A stretch of DNA of 64,000 nucleotides from Vreelandella azerica (GCF_013112225.1 NZ_JABFHI010000002.1:620001-684000); one strand, 5' to 3'. Positions 9,865 through 19,318 are shown, numbered from the stretch's first letter. Notes: generated from the letters alone by a model not told the origin. Made by a program: numbers and translations.

Positions 9865-10682
9865 CTACAGCAGGTTGAGTTTGACGGTATAGATCATGGC
9901 ATTCTGATAGTTATCCGGGGTGCCGAGCTTTTCATCGGCATAGCGATATTGGATGCCGGTGGTGATCAGATCAATAGGATGCCACCACAGGCTGACAGCG
10001 CCGTTGGTGCCCACACTGCCTGCCTTGCCGTTCACATAGTTCTGATTCAGGTAGTCGTCATCTCGACCAAAGGTCTGCTCGTGCCAGTTGGTCACGCTAA
10101 AGTTCTGGCCGGTGGCGGTGAAGTCATAGCCTGCCACCCAGCCCGCCATAAAGCCGTTCATGCCGGTATAGCCATCGCTTTGTACCCGCGCGGCACCCAG
10201 AAACGGCTTGAACCATAAACCATTGGCAAACGTGGTGCGATACCCCAAGCCCAGGATCTGATCCTGCTCTCGGGCATTGTAGCCGTAATCGCGGAAGTCA
10301 TAGACATGGGCATAGACCGAGAAGGGGCTGTCACCGAGGTAAATATGCGAGGTCACCTTGCCTGCCGTGCGGAAATTGTCCTTGCCGCCACTGGCCGCAT
10401 CAAACTGGTCATTCGTGGGGTTTTCGAAATCGAAGAAGCCGTAGAACTCCCCCACTCATAGCCGAGCCCGCCTTCCAGTTCAAGGTAGACGAAATCGCCC
10501 TTGGCTGCGTTGCTGGCAGTGCGTGATTCAGTGCCACCTGACCAGTCAAGATAATTGGCTGAGACGTTGGCAAACGACCATAACGGTGTGCTATTGGCCT
10601 GGGCCTGGGTAAAGGCAGCCGCGCATACCAGCAGGGAGCCAGTGCTCAGGGTGATCAAATGGCGTTGGGAAGAAGAGTTCAT
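9865..10682 (-). CDS. tsx: Tsx/OmpK-type nucleoside-specific outer-membrane channel, one frameshift
   Basis: Outer-membrane channel that lets nucleosides reach NupC. The N-terminus has a signal peptide (hydrophobic stretch ending around AFTQAQA), followed by alternating beta-strand sequence. Family features are SFANVSANYLDW near the start and, at the C-terminus, an aromatic-rich strand ending in VKLNLL. The frame breaks once where G6 is read as G5 (bases 10449-10453); restored, the region reads YEWGEFYGFFDFENP. The full length of about 272 residues fits the family. It is probably the first gene of the tsx-nupC-deoCABD-cdd series, 62 bp upstream of nupC. Confidence 0.88.
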
Positions 10683-10735
10683 AAAAGCCTCAGCGTTGGA
10701 AGGAAGCGCCTGTACTTGGTGACAGCACAGTGTTT

Positions 10736-10751
10736 TGTTAAAAAAATCACA
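10736..10751. promoter_or_regulatory. Candidate CRP-type binding site upstream of tsx
   Basis: TGTTAAAAAAATCACA reads on the other strand as TGTGA-N6-TAACA, nine of ten consensus half-site positions for a CRP-like activator (TGTGA-N6-TCACA). It is centred about 60 bp upstream of the tsx start, inside the AT-rich 281-bp tsx-deoR spacer. In E. coli, tsx, nupC and deo genes are CRP-controlled, which supports but does not prove the role. No clear DeoR operator copy was recognised in this spacer. Confidence 0.4.
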
Positions 10752-10963
10752 ATAATTGTTATTTCTAAGACGCTATTTTGCAATGATAGTGACATCAACG
10801 CTAGAGCCAAGGTTTGTCAACAGAGGCCGTGGTTGCGCTAACTATTTATTCGCCATACAAAAAATTTTCAGACGTTTTTTTACGACTATTGGCATGCTGG
10901 CGCTGGTGAGAGGCGGGTCGCACAATAGATGACCAGATAAAGGCATTTTTACGGGAGAAAAGC

Positions 10964-11713
10964 ATGAAGGGGCGCAGTGCTGCACGGTTGGAGAAACTTT
11001 ACGATATCCTGTCGCAAGGAAGGGTGGTGCCTCTGCGCGAGGCCGCCACCTTATGCGATGTGTCGGAGATGACCATCCGCCGCGACCTGGCCCGTCAGGA
11101 AGGCGAGCAGCAGGAAATTCATCTGTTGGGTGGGCGCTTGTTGCTGAATGGCAGCATGGACCCCGCCTATGATGTGGCCGAACAGCAGGCTAGCCGCTAC
11201 CCGGCCAAAAAAGCGCTGTGCCAGCGTGTTGTTGAGCAGATTGAGGACGGCGATACGCTATTTATTGATTGTGGCTCCACCTTGATACCTCTGTTGGGCC
11301 TGTTGCAGCGCTTCAGCGAATTGACCGTTGTGACCTATGCGTTGAATGTGGCCAATGCCGTTGCCCCGTTGAGCAATGTCCGCCTGGTGCTGCTAGGCGG
11401 GCTGTATTACCCGGCTTCGCAATCCTTTGGAAGCGATACCATAGAGGCCAGAATTGAACGGTTGGGCATCAACAAGGCATTGATTTCAGCGGCTGGTGTT
11501 GATGCCAAGCGCGGTGTTAGCTGCTTTCATTTCCATGAAGTCGCCCCCAAGCGGGCGGCCATCGCCACTGCCATGCAGCGCTGGCTGGTGGCGGATGCCA
11601 GCAAGATCGGGGTGGTGCGCCCGGCCTATTTCGCCATGCTGGATGAATTTGATGCCCTGTTTACGGATGCCTCTGATATTGCCTTGTCGAAACCTGATCA
11701 GCCTTCCTGTTGA
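10964..11713 (+). CDS. deoR: DeoR-family repressor, likely the deo regulator
   Basis: The 249-residue protein has an N-terminal winged helix (about residues 5-60) with the SEMTIRRDL recognition segment and a C-terminal sugar-phosphate sensing domain. The latter shows FIDCGSTLIPLL, VTYALNVANAV, LLGGLYYPASQSF and the ISAAGV block that is also seen in E. coli DeoR. It is divergent from tsx. The inducer is presumably deoxyribose 5-phosphate, as in E. coli; that is inference from family and context. The gene end overlaps the convergent pta end by 16 bp. Confidence 0.88.
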   Translation: MKGRSAARLEKLYDILSQGRVVPLREAATLCDVSEMTIRRDLARQEGEQQEIHLLGGRLLLNGSMDPAYDVAEQQASRYPAKKALCQRVVEQIEDGDTLFIDCGSTLIPLLGLLQRFSELTVVTYALNVANAVAPLSNVRLVLLGGLYYPASQSFGSDTIEARIERLGINKALISAAGVDAKRGVSCFHFHEVAPKRAAIATAMQRWLVADASKIGVVRPAYFAMLDEFDALFTDASDIALSKPDQPSC

Positions 11714-13883
11714 GCCGACTGAATGGCCGTCAGAGCAATGGTATAGACGATATCGTCGACCAGAGCGCCCCTTGAAAGGTCATTCACCGGCTTGTTCAAG
11801 CCTTGCAGCATGGGGCCAACGCTGACCACCCGGGCGCTACGCTGCACGGCCTTATAGGTGGTATTGCCGGTGTTCAGATCCGGGAAGATAAACACCGTGG
11901 CCCGGCCCGCCACTGGTGAATCCGGTGCCTTCTGCTTGCCGACGCTTTCAATCGCTGCGGCGTCGTACTGCAGTGGGCCATCAATCGCCAGGTGCGGGGC
12001 GCGTTGTTGAGCAATCCGCGTGGCTTGGCGCACTTTATCGACGTCAGCCCCTGTGCCTGAATCCCCGGTGGAATAGCTGATCATGGCAACCCGAGGCTCA
12101 ATGCCAAAGGCCTCAGCGGACCGCGCGCTCTGAATGGCGATTTCCGCCAGGGTCTCGGCATCCGGGTCGGGATTGACCGCGCAATCACCGTAGATCACCA
12201 CCTGCTCGGGCAGCAGCATGAAAAAGATCGAGGATACCTGCTGGTATTCAGGCGCCGTCTTGATCAGCTGGAAGGCCGGACGCACCGTATTGGCAGTGGT
12301 ATGCACAGCCCCCGATACCAAGCCATCGACTTCGCCTAGCTGCAGCATCATGGTGCCCAGCACCACATTGTCATGCAGCTGGGCATCAGCAGTAATCTCG
12401 TTCAACTTGTCGCGGCGTAGGCCCACCATGGGTGCTATGTAATCCGCGCGGGTGCTTTCCGGGTCGATGATGGTCAAGGAGCCTGGCAGGGTCAGGCCGC
12501 GATGACGGGCTACGGTTTTGATTTCCTCACGATTGCCGAGTAGCACACAGCGGGCAATGCCGCGTCGCTCACAGATAATGGCGGCTTCAATTGTCCGCGG
12601 TTCATTGCCTTCCGGTAGCACAATACGTTTTTGCGCCTGCATGGCCAGCTTGACCAGCTGATGGCGAAACGCCGATGGCGACAGGCGGCGTGTATAGCCT
12701 CGGCTGACGTGTTCCTTGAGCCATTCCAGATCGATATGAGCGGAGACAAAGCGGGCCACCCGTTCAGCGCGCTCGAGATCATCGGTGGGGATCTCATGGC
12801 TTAGCTGACTCAGGTGGGTGGCGGTCGTCAGGCTGTCGGTATCCACTTCCAGCACCGGCAGGCCGGTGGCCAGGGCTGGGCGGCAAAGGTCGATCATCTT
12901 GTCATTAGGCATGTAACCGTTGGTCAGCAGCACGCCGGCCAGTCGGGTGCCATTCATGGTGGCCAGGGCGGCGGCGAGTATCACATCGTCGCGGTCACCC
13001 GAGGTCACGATCAGGCTGCCTGGCTGGAAGATATGCAAGGCATTGGCGGCACTGCGGGCGCACAGGCTGGTGGCCAGCACCCGACGCTGGCTGGCGTCGC
13101 CTTCGTTCAACAGGCGGGCGTTAAGGGCACGGGCGATATCCAGGGTGCGCGGTGCACTCAGCGCCTTGCTGTAAGGAACCACGCCAATCAGATGAAAGCG
13201 CTCGGTGGCCAATGACGGTGAATAGCGGCGTAACTCTTCAAGAACGGGCTCTTCCAGCTGAGGCTTGATGGTGCCAGGAGCCGCAGACAGGTCATCGTCT
13301 TCTGCGCCATAGGGAAGATTGCGCATGCGCATCAGAATACAGCCCAGGGTGCGGGCTGAGCTGATGCCACCGAAGCTTCTGGCATGCATATCCAGCTCTT
13401 CAGCCAACTCCTGGGGGCGTTCAGATCACCGGTGCCGACCAGGATGATGCGCGCATTCAGCGCATGGGCCAGTTGGACATTGGCCTGGGTGGCGTAAGTG
13501 GTATGCGGGGTAGGCACCACGCCCTCTATGACGACAAGATCAAGCGGTAAAGCATCGTGCTGGGCCTGCTGAGTGACCTGTTCCAGGCGTTCAATCACTT
13601 CTTCCATCAGGTCGTCGGTATGGTCGTCGCGCAGCAGGCGTTCCAGGTGTGCCTGGGGAATCGGCGCGGGTGGGCGTACGTTAAGGGTTCTCGATACCAG
13701 AGCGGTTGAGCGGTCAAGCCCTAGGCCGTTGAGTTCATCCTGCATGAAAGGCTTCAGAAAGCCCGCTTTCAGGCCAATGGTATCCAGGGCCTGGATCAGC
13801 CCCAGGCAGGCGGAGGTCAAGCCGGCACCTTCACAAGTCGGTACCAGCAGGAGAGTTTGTGGCTGATTGTCCGGGGTGTTCAT
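11698..13883 (-). CDS. pta: Phosphate acetyltransferase (long form), one frameshift
   Basis: Interconverts acetyl-CoA and acetyl phosphate. The joined protein is about 728 residues, the long enterobacterial form. It has an N-terminal P-loop-fold domain (LLLVPTCEGAGLTSACLGL), a central DRTGG-type domain, and the C-terminal catalytic PTA domain containing QKRIVLPEGNEPRT and FPDLNTGNTTYKAVQRSA. One C is missing in the run at 13413-13417; adding it gives LNAPQELAEELDMH. GGAG precedes the ATG at 13881-13883. No ackA is in the window. Acetaldehyde from DeoC could feed acetyl-CoA and hence this enzyme, but adjacency to deoR may be coincidental. Confidence 0.93.
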
Positions 13884-14128
13884 TGCTTCTTGGCTCCAGG
13901 CAGGAGGTAAACATTGCAGTGTGCCGCTAAGAGTTAGATCTGAGACCTTAGACTAACATGCTGCGCTGCAGAAGAAAGAGGGGGAGCTAAGCAAGTAGCT
14001 GATAAAAAACGAAGCGACTTTGTCGGCACTGCACCAGATGGTGCGTCATCGAGGTGCTAATACTTTGATTTCTAATTGTTAATAAATAGGTATGACAAAT
14101 ATTGATGTATGTCAGCCTTAATGAACTC

Positions 14129-14160
14129 CCACCCCTAAGCGGCTACGCCGTTAGAGGTGG
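14129..14160 (-). ncRNA. Candidate guide (omega) RNA 3' hairpin of tnpB element
   Basis: An imperfect long stem-loop (CCACC/GGTGG, CTAA/TTAG, CGGC/GCCG around a TAC loop) overlaps the last codons and stop of tnpB. This is the place where TnpB guide RNAs end. If so, the guide would start just outside the element, near the TTCAT seen on the minus strand, and run toward 14100. The RNA is inferred from position and structure only. Confidence 0.4.
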
Positions 14161-15460
14161 TTTCGCTTGCGCGTTGGCAAGCTTCTAATGACAACCGCGC
14201 ATCGATATGCGTGATGGTCATGGGCGTGTCCACAACGCCCTTACCGGCTCGAAGGTGATTGCTGATCCACTCGTTGCCGATTTCTTTTCGCATGATATTC
14301 GCGCTACCGTTGACGTCTGCATTGATCCGCTGACGTGACGCGGTACGGTAGAGACCGCGCTTGACGCGCCGGCCACTAAAGGTCGGTTTTTGCTTTCGTG
14401 CTTCGTCATAGTCGGGGATGGGGGCAAGATCCAGGGCGCTGGCTTTGCTGGTGTAGGCTTCGTTCATCAGTACTACCTCGATGCCCTGCTCTTCTGCCTT
14501 GTACTGGATCATGTCAATCAGCTTGGCGTGCGGGATCGCGGTGAACTTCTGGTTGTTGACACGACCAATATTCACGCCCTGTTTCCACCCGGGATTTTTA
14601 CCAATGACCAGCTTGCCCGTGCGGGTGCGCACGCACTCGCTCACGATCCAATGACTGACCTTGTGAAAATAGTCGTGGATGCGCGCATGACGTTTTCTGA
14701 CTTTCGAGCGGATGTGCCGCTTTTTGCCTTTCTTCGCTAATGCCGCCTTGTCCTTGTTGTACTGCACGTTGATCGACTTGATGACCTTGCCCTTGACCAG
14801 AACAGGACGGTAATCCGGCTGATTAGAGGTGATGGCGACAAGGTTATCGATACCGATATCGAGCGAAAGTACACGGCTCATGTCGAGCAGTGGGGGTGAG
14901 GCAGTCTCCTTGATATATCCGATCTCAATGCAAAACGAGGTGCCTAGCGGCACAATGCGGATATCCGTCACCACCGTTTCATCGGCCTTGGCATTGAAAG
15001 GTTGGTGTTCGCACACCGTGGTCTTAACGGGCTGAAAACCGAACGCCTTGGCACCGCTAAGATGGATCATACCGTTGACTATTTTATAGCCATTACGGTT
15101 GACGACATAGGTTCGAGCGCCTTTGCCATAGCCGGGGATTTTGGGCGGCGCGCGGTATTTTTCAGGATGGCGGGCATAATCTGCCTTGGCCTTGACCCAG
15201 CTTTTCCAGCTATCGCCAACCAGCTGTGTGGTACGCTGAGCACCCGCTGAAGGCAGTAGGCTATAAACGTCCTTATGCTCACGCTTGAGGATTTTGTCCG
15301 CTTGGCTTGCGTTGATTGGCTGGTCGGTAAAAAATGCCTGCCGCATGTGATACAAGGTGGCATTGGCCACTTTTCGCGTTGCCACACACAGTCGACGGCA
15401 TGCCGCATGATTGGCATGGCCGGGGCGAATGATGATGCGTTCAACGCGATTAACAAACAT
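14135..15460 (-). CDS. tnpB: TnpB/OrfB RNA-guided nuclease, variant without CxxC zinc finger
   Basis: TnpB-family protein of about 441 residues. RuvC-like catalytic positions are visible: Asp in LSLDIGIDNL, Glu in VVLMNEAYTSK, and Asp in INADVNGSANIMRK. In the usual place of two CxxC motifs there is TSKASALDLAPIPDYDE and FSGRRVKRGLYR, so the zinc ribbon is missing. This motif arrangement resembles a recognised OrfB subgroup rather than decay. ATG at 15458-15460 is chosen with AAGG upstream; a GTG at 15481 is an alternative. The frame is intact over its length, so the protein may be active. Confidence 0.85.
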   Translation of the reverse strand: MFVNRVERIIIRPGHANHAACRRLCVATRKVANATLYHMRQAFFTDQPINASQADKILKREHKDVYSLLPSAGAQRTTQLVGDSWKSWVKAKADYARHPEKYRAPPKIPGYGKGARTYVVNRNGYKIVNGMIHLSGAKAFGFQPVKTTVCEHQPFNAKADETVVTDIRIVPLGTSFCIEIGYIKETASPPLLDMSRVLSLDIGIDNLVAITSNQPDYRPVLVKGKVIKSINVQYNKDKAALAKKGKKRHIRSKVRKRHARIHDYFHKVSHWIVSECVRTRTGKLVIGKNPGWKQGVNIGRVNNQKFTAIPHAKLIDMIQYKAEEQGIEVVLMNEAYTSKASALDLAPIPDYDEARKQKPTFSGRRVKRGLYRTASRQRINADVNGSANIMRKEIGNEWISNHLRAGKGVVDTPMTITHIDARLSLEACQRASETTSNGVAA

Positions 15461-15549
15461 GAGTCGCCTTTTGATTAACACCTACTGTAAATATATCAGG
15501 AAAAAGGTGTGTATCAATATCAAAACACAACGCACGACAACTCAATCAG

Positions 15550-15567
15550 GCCGTCCTGACGGACGGC
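15550..15567. other. Perfect 7-bp stem-loop upstream of tnpB
   Basis: GCCGTCC and GGACGGC flank a TGAC loop. It sits 90 bp upstream of tnpB and 133 bp before the cydA remnant. It could be the subterminal hairpin of the IS left end or an unrelated terminator; there is no T-run on either side. Confidence 0.45.
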
Positions 15568-15699
15568 GCGCTATCCATCCACGACCAATGTGTGACTTGA
15601 ACGTGGAATTTCGCGCATGACGTTAAAAAATTTTCTATCTATAGTTCTGATTTTGCGCATTATCCCTGACGAACTCATGGTTTGCCATGCTAACCGCCC

Positions 15700-15945
15700 A
15701 TGGACATCGTTGAACTTTCTCGATTGCAATTCGCTTTTATGGCGATGGTGCATTTTCTATTGGTGCCTTTGACGCTGGGTCTTTCAATCCTGCTGGCGGT
15801 AATGGAGACGGTCTGTGTCATGATCGGTAAAACCATCTATCACGATATGACCAAATTCTGGGGCAAATTATCCAGAAGCGCGTCAAACCTCTTCCTGAGT
15901 CGCGAAGCGCAAGCAAAGGGAGTATACAAGCGCGGCATCCACTAA
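15700..15945 (+). pseudogene. cydA: cydA remnant: first ~58 residues of cytochrome bd oxidase subunit I
   Basis: The start [18 protein letters not shown] and the following block to MTKFWGKL match the N-terminus of CydA, including the first membrane helix and the conserved His. After FWGKL the sequence leaves the family and ends 23 residues later, so over 85% of the gene is missing. The damage is a deletion junction, not a single-base slip. cydB is absent. The downstream 40 bp to the cydD remnant contains nothing recognisable. Confidence 0.85.
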
Positions 15946-15986
15946 GGTGCCTTGTTGGCACTTGAAGTCTTACAAAAGAAACGCAA

Positions 15987-16242
15987 GGTGTCAGTGGCAG
16001 TGGTAAATCAAGCCTTCTGGAAGTGCTGTTAGGATTTGTCAGCTATCAGGGAAACGTGACCATCGACGGCCTTGAGCTGGCCTCTCTCTTGAGAGCCATG
16101 GCAGTCGCGACTTTGCTATCTCGGCCAGCAGCCGCCGATCCTGCGCGGCAGTGTGGCAGATAACCTGCGTCTTGCCGGACCACAGGCCAGCGATGCCGCC
16201 CTGATTCAGGTGCTTGAGCAGGTGGCTGTGGCTATTCCTTAA
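15987..16242 (+). pseudogene. cydD: cydD remnant: part of the ABC ATPase domain
   Basis: The fragment begins at a Walker A (GVSGSGKSSLLEVLLGF), runs through VTIDGLELASL, shifts frame near 16078, and continues as QSRLCYLGQQPPILRGSV (Q-loop) and NLRLAGPQASDAAL. It stops at an in-frame TAA (about 16240). The N-terminal membrane domain and the C-terminal half of the ATPase domain are gone. CydDC normally exports cysteine and glutathione and is needed for cytochrome bd assembly, so this locus is non-functional. Confidence 0.8.
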
Positions 16243-16409
16243 GGCAGTGAGCTTCAGTATGACACCGAACAGGTGTTATGCCTACAAGGGCCCTCTGGAT
16301 GCGGTAAATCAACATTGCTGCACGTGCTGGCAGGTGAGCTATGAAGTGGACCCCAAAATTTGGACAGGTGCCTAAGCTATGATTCATCATCTCCACAAGG
16401 AGGAGAATC

Positions 16410-16694
16410 ATGAGCAAGAAACGCAAACAATACAGCGCATCATTCAAGTCCAAAGTCGCTCTGGCCGCCATCAAGGGCGACCAGACCACATCCGAAATTG
16501 CTGCTCGTTTTCAGATCCACCCCACCATGGTCAGCACCTGGAAGCGCGACTTGCTGGAGAACGCTACCGACCTCTTCGAAGGCAAGAAGAAGGTCGGCAA
16601 GCAATCCGATGAGCCCAGCACAGACGAGCTGTACCGTGAGATTGGTCGACTGACGGTGGAACGCGATTTTTTGTCGCGCAAGCTCGATCAGTAA
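16410..16694 (+). CDS. IS3-family OrfA (HTH protein)
   Basis: Small 94-residue DNA-binding subunit. The helix-turn-helix is in TTSEIAARFQIHPTMVSTWKRDLL (split here: TTSEIAARFQIH and TMVSTWKRDLL), followed by a leucine/charged C-terminal helix for dimerisation. GGAG precedes the ATG. A T6G tract at 16667-16673 near its end is a candidate slippage site for making the OrfAB transposase. Confidence 0.92.
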   Translation: MSKKRKQYSASFKSKVALAAIKGDQTTSEIAARFQIHPTMVSTWKRDLLENATDLFEGKKKVGKQSDEPSTDELYREIGRLTVERDFLSRKLDQ

Positions 16695-16708
16695 GCCGCC
16701 AACAGCGG

Positions 16709-17542
16709 TTGGCAATGATCGAGCGTGGTCATCCCCAAATCAGTCTTTCACGCCAGTGCGAGCTGCTCAAGCTGAGCCGCTCATCGGTGTACTACGTCCC
16801 TCGTGAGCCATGTCAGGAGGATCTGGACCTGATGTATCTGATTGATCAGCAACACCTGGAAACGCCGTACTATGGCTCTCGCAAGATGCGTGCCCATTTG
16901 CAGCACCAGGACTATCGGGTCAATCGGAAGCGGGTGCAGAGGCTGATGCGCACCATGGGCATTCAGGCGGTGTATCCACGCCCCAGAACCAGCATTCCGG
17001 GCGACGGGCACAAGGTTTATCCGTACCTGCTCAAAGGGCTGAAAATCGACCGCCCCAACCAGGTGTGGGCAACAGATATCAGCTATATTCCGCTGGCCCG
17101 GGGCTTCATGTATCTGGTCGCCATCATCGACTGGTACAGCCGCAAGGTGCTGTCCTGGCGGGTCTCCAACACCATGGACACAGACTTTTGTGTCGATGTC
17201 CTGGAGGAGGCTCTACAGCGCCATGGAGCGCCGGAGATCTTCAATACCGATCAGGGTGTCCAGTTCACCAGTGAGGCCTTCACAAACGTTCTCAAAGATC
17301 ATGGCATCCGGATCAGCATGGACGGCAAGGGCTGCTACCATGACAATATATTCGTGGAACGGCTCTGGCGCAGCGTCAAATACGAGTGTGTTTACCTTGC
17401 CGCTTTCGAGGATGGACAACACTTGAAGCAGGCGCTCCACCGGTACTTCTGGCATTACAATCAGACCCGGTACCACCAAACCCTTGATTACCAAACGCCC
17501 GATGAGGTGTACTACGGGCAACCCATATCTCTGGCAGCCTGA
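16709..17542 (+). CDS. IS3-family OrfB transposase (DDE integrase core)
   Basis: Catalytic part of the transposase, 277 residues from this start. It has an N-terminal HTH_21-like region and an rve integrase core with DDE residues in VWATDISYIP (D), IFNTDQGVQFTS (D) and NIFVERLWRSVKYE (E). The frame is -1 relative to orfA and is open back to about 16670, so the active form is probably an OrfAB fusion by -1 frameshifting. The TTG at 16709 is a nominal start. No inactivating change was seen. Confidence 0.93.
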   Translation: MAMIERGHPQISLSRQCELLKLSRSSVYYVPREPCQEDLDLMYLIDQQHLETPYYGSRKMRAHLQHQDYRVNRKRVQRLMRTMGIQAVYPRPRTSIPGDGHKVYPYLLKGLKIDRPNQVWATDISYIPLARGFMYLVAIIDWYSRKVLSWRVSNTMDTDFCVDVLEEALQRHGAPEIFNTDQGVQFTSEAFTNVLKDHGIRISMDGKGCYHDNIFVERLWRSVKYECVYLAAFEDGQHLKQALHRYFWHYNQTRYHQTLDYQTPDEVYYGQPISLAA

Positions 17543-18319
17543 GTCAGGGAAACAACCGGATTATAGCTTAGGGATACCATCAGGTTGTCCAACTGATTGG
17601 GTCCACCTCACTAAGTGCTGCTAAGGGAAAGTATCACCTCAATGGTCAGCCTGTCCGGAACTGGGCGCTCGGTGACGTGATAGGCTTTTTGCCCCAGCAA
17701 TGGGATCTGTTTGATATGAGCCTCGCAGATAACCTGCGCTTGGCAGACCCGCAGGCCAGTGATGGGATGTTGTGGGAGATGCTCGACTCGCTGGCACTGG
17801 GCACCTGGGCGAGAGACCTGCCTCATGGTCTGGATACCCCCATGGGTGAATATGGTGCAGCTGTGTCCGGTGGTCAGGCCCGACGGATTGCTCTGGCGAG
17901 AGTTATGCTTGCCAGGCGACCGATCCTGATACTCGATGAACCCTTGGCAGGTCTGGATGAGGCTACCCGTAGTACAGTGGTGCAATGTCTGGTTACGTAT
18001 CAGTCTGAAGGACTACTGATCATTGCAAGCCATGTACCTGTTAAAGCTGCAGATGCAAGAGGTGGTCAAGAGGGCGGTAGAAGAGAAAGCGTTGAAAAAG
18101 TGCAACAGCTGATTCTTGATAAAGACGGCATGGCGCTGTCTCTGGTTCCGTGAATGCACTTTTATGGCGCATTTCAATCCCTGAAGCGGCGATGCCTGCC
18201 CCATAGTAATGCTTGAATAGGGACGTTCAGGGCCACTTTCAAGATGCCAGGGCGGGTTAAAAGCAATATTGGCACGCAACCTGCAATATCCCGGTAAAAG
18301 TCTCTATCGTAGGTGGTGT

Positions 18320-19318
18320 ATGTCGTCGCAAACCAGTTTTTCGCAACCGGGTTGTTCAAGTACTGGCCCTTCACCAATCACCACGTCAACGCCGGGAAGG
18401 TACGCGCAGGATGCCGTGCGACCCAGGTTGTTATTCAGTGATCTGGATGGCTCCCTTCTGGATCATCACAGCTACGACTGGGCACCGGCTGCTCCCTGGC
18501 TGGCGCGCCTCTACCAGCTGGGCATTCCGGTGATTCCCGTTACCAGTAAGACCCGCAGTGAACTGCTGAGCCTGCGTAAGGCGCTGGGGCTTGAGGATCT
18601 GCCCTTTATTGCAGAAAACGGCGCAGTCGTCGGCCTGCCATCGAGCTGGTGCCATTCCGGGCTTGAACGCCAAGCGGGCAGTGATGGACTGGTGATTAAG
18701 ACGCTGGGAGTGGATATCGGCTTTATCCGCCAGCGCCTGCGGGTATGGCGTGAGCGCCTGAAAGAAGCGCCAGGCATTCGTTTTACGGCGATGAGCGAAA
18801 TGACCCTGGATGGGCTGAGTACTTATACCGGCCTGAGTGACCCGGAAGCGCGGCTGGCGCGGATGCGCGAGGGTAGTGAGCCGCTTGTTTGGGAGGGTAG
18901 TGAGGCGGGCCTGGAAACGTTTCGTGCCAGCCTGGCCGGCGATGACCTGCAACTGGTCCAAGGCGGGCGTTTCTGGCATGTCACCGGTAAATCCCACAAG
19001 GGCAATGCGGTCAGCTGGATGATCGAGCGTTTTGCTGCCCTGCGCGGCGTCACCCCGCTGACGCTGGCGCTGGGCGATGGTCCCAACGATATCGCCATGC
19101 TGGAAGCCGTTGACCAGGCCGTGGTGATTCAGGGCTGCCACGGCTTGCCGGTGGAGCCTCGCCAGACGGCGCTTTACCGCACAGCCGCGGCAGGCCCCAA
19201 AGGCTGGGCAGAGGGAGTGGAGTACTGGTGGGGGCGAGTTGACCGCCGGTTAACCCCGGCGGCCACTTCCCCCTCGACCTATGCCTATACCCACACGCTT
19301 GCGGAGCTGACGTCATGA
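18320..19318 (+). CDS. Mannosyl/glucosyl-3-phosphoglycerate phosphatase (HAD IIB family)
   Basis: Predicted to remove phosphate from a hexosyl-3-phosphoglycerate made by the next gene. HAD motif I is LLFSDLDGSLLDHH (nucleophile Asp and acid/base Asp), motif II lies around VIPVTSKTRSEL, and motif IV is LALGDGPNDIAML. The MpgP-type cap includes IAENGA and GKSHKGNAVSWM. ATG 18320 has AGGTGG just upstream; the open frame extends further 5' without support. The stop overlaps the gpgS start by 4 bp (ATGA). Whether the sugar is glucose or mannose is not determined here; the gpgS-like partner favours glucose. Confidence 0.85.
   Translation: MSSQTSFSQPGCSSTGPSPITTSTPGRYAQDAVRPRLLFSDLDGSLLDHHSYDWAPAAPWLARLYQLGIPVIPVTSKTRSELLSLRKALGLEDLPFIAENGAVVGLPSSWCHSGLERQAGSDGLVIKTLGVDIGFIRQRLRVWRERLKEAPGIRFTAMSEMTLDGLSTYTGLSDPEARLARMREGSEPLVWEGSEAGLETFRASLAGDDLQLVQGGRFWHVTGKSHKGNAVSWMIERFAALRGVTPLTLALGDGPNDIAMLEAVDQAVVIQGCHGLPVEPRQTALYRTAAAGPKGWAEGVEYWWGRVDRRLTPAATSPSTYAYTHTLAELTS

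Larger units (their letters stand above)
14115..15570 (-). mobile_element. IS1341-type (IS200/IS605 family) element, tnpB only
   Basis: The element consists of tnpB, a 3'-end hairpin at 14129-14160 and an upstream region with a 7-bp perfect stem at 15550-15567. No tnpA (Y1 transposase) is present. Ends are not exactly defined: the right end is taken near TGAACTCCCA at about 14122, and the left end near the hairpin around 15567. It lies between pta and the damaged cyd locus. Confidence 0.6.
16342..17610 (+). mobile_element. Complete IS3-family insertion sequence, 1269 bp, 3-bp target duplication
   Basis: Imperfect terminal inverted repeats begin TGAAGTGGACCCC on the left and, read inward from the right, TGAGGTGGACCC; similarity extends about 26 bp. 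The target CTA is duplicated at 16339-16341 and 17611-17613. It contains orfA and orfB in the -1 arrangement. The uninterrupted frames and exact target duplication suggest a recent, possibly active copy. Confidence 0.93.
16243..18153 (+). pseudogene. cydC: cydC remnant (ABC domain) interrupted by an IS3 element
   Basis: Starts abruptly within CydC just before a Walker A (LQGPSGCGKSTLLHVLAGE), is cut at 16341 by the IS, and resumes after 17610. The second part carries IGFLPQQWDLFDMS (Q-loop), AVSGGQARRIALARVML (signature), ILILDEPLAGLDE (Walker B) and IIASHVP (H-loop). Removing the IS and one CTA copy restores the frame exactly (AGEL-SAAKGK). The membrane domain is missing. The last 35 residues do not look like CydC. 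The cydD-cydC junction at about 16240 implies loss of more than a kilobase. Confidence 0.8.

Noticed and set aside
15700..15945. 81-residue frame as a small membrane protein
   Set aside because: Its first 58 residues are the N-terminus of CydA, so it is a remnant and not a designed small protein.
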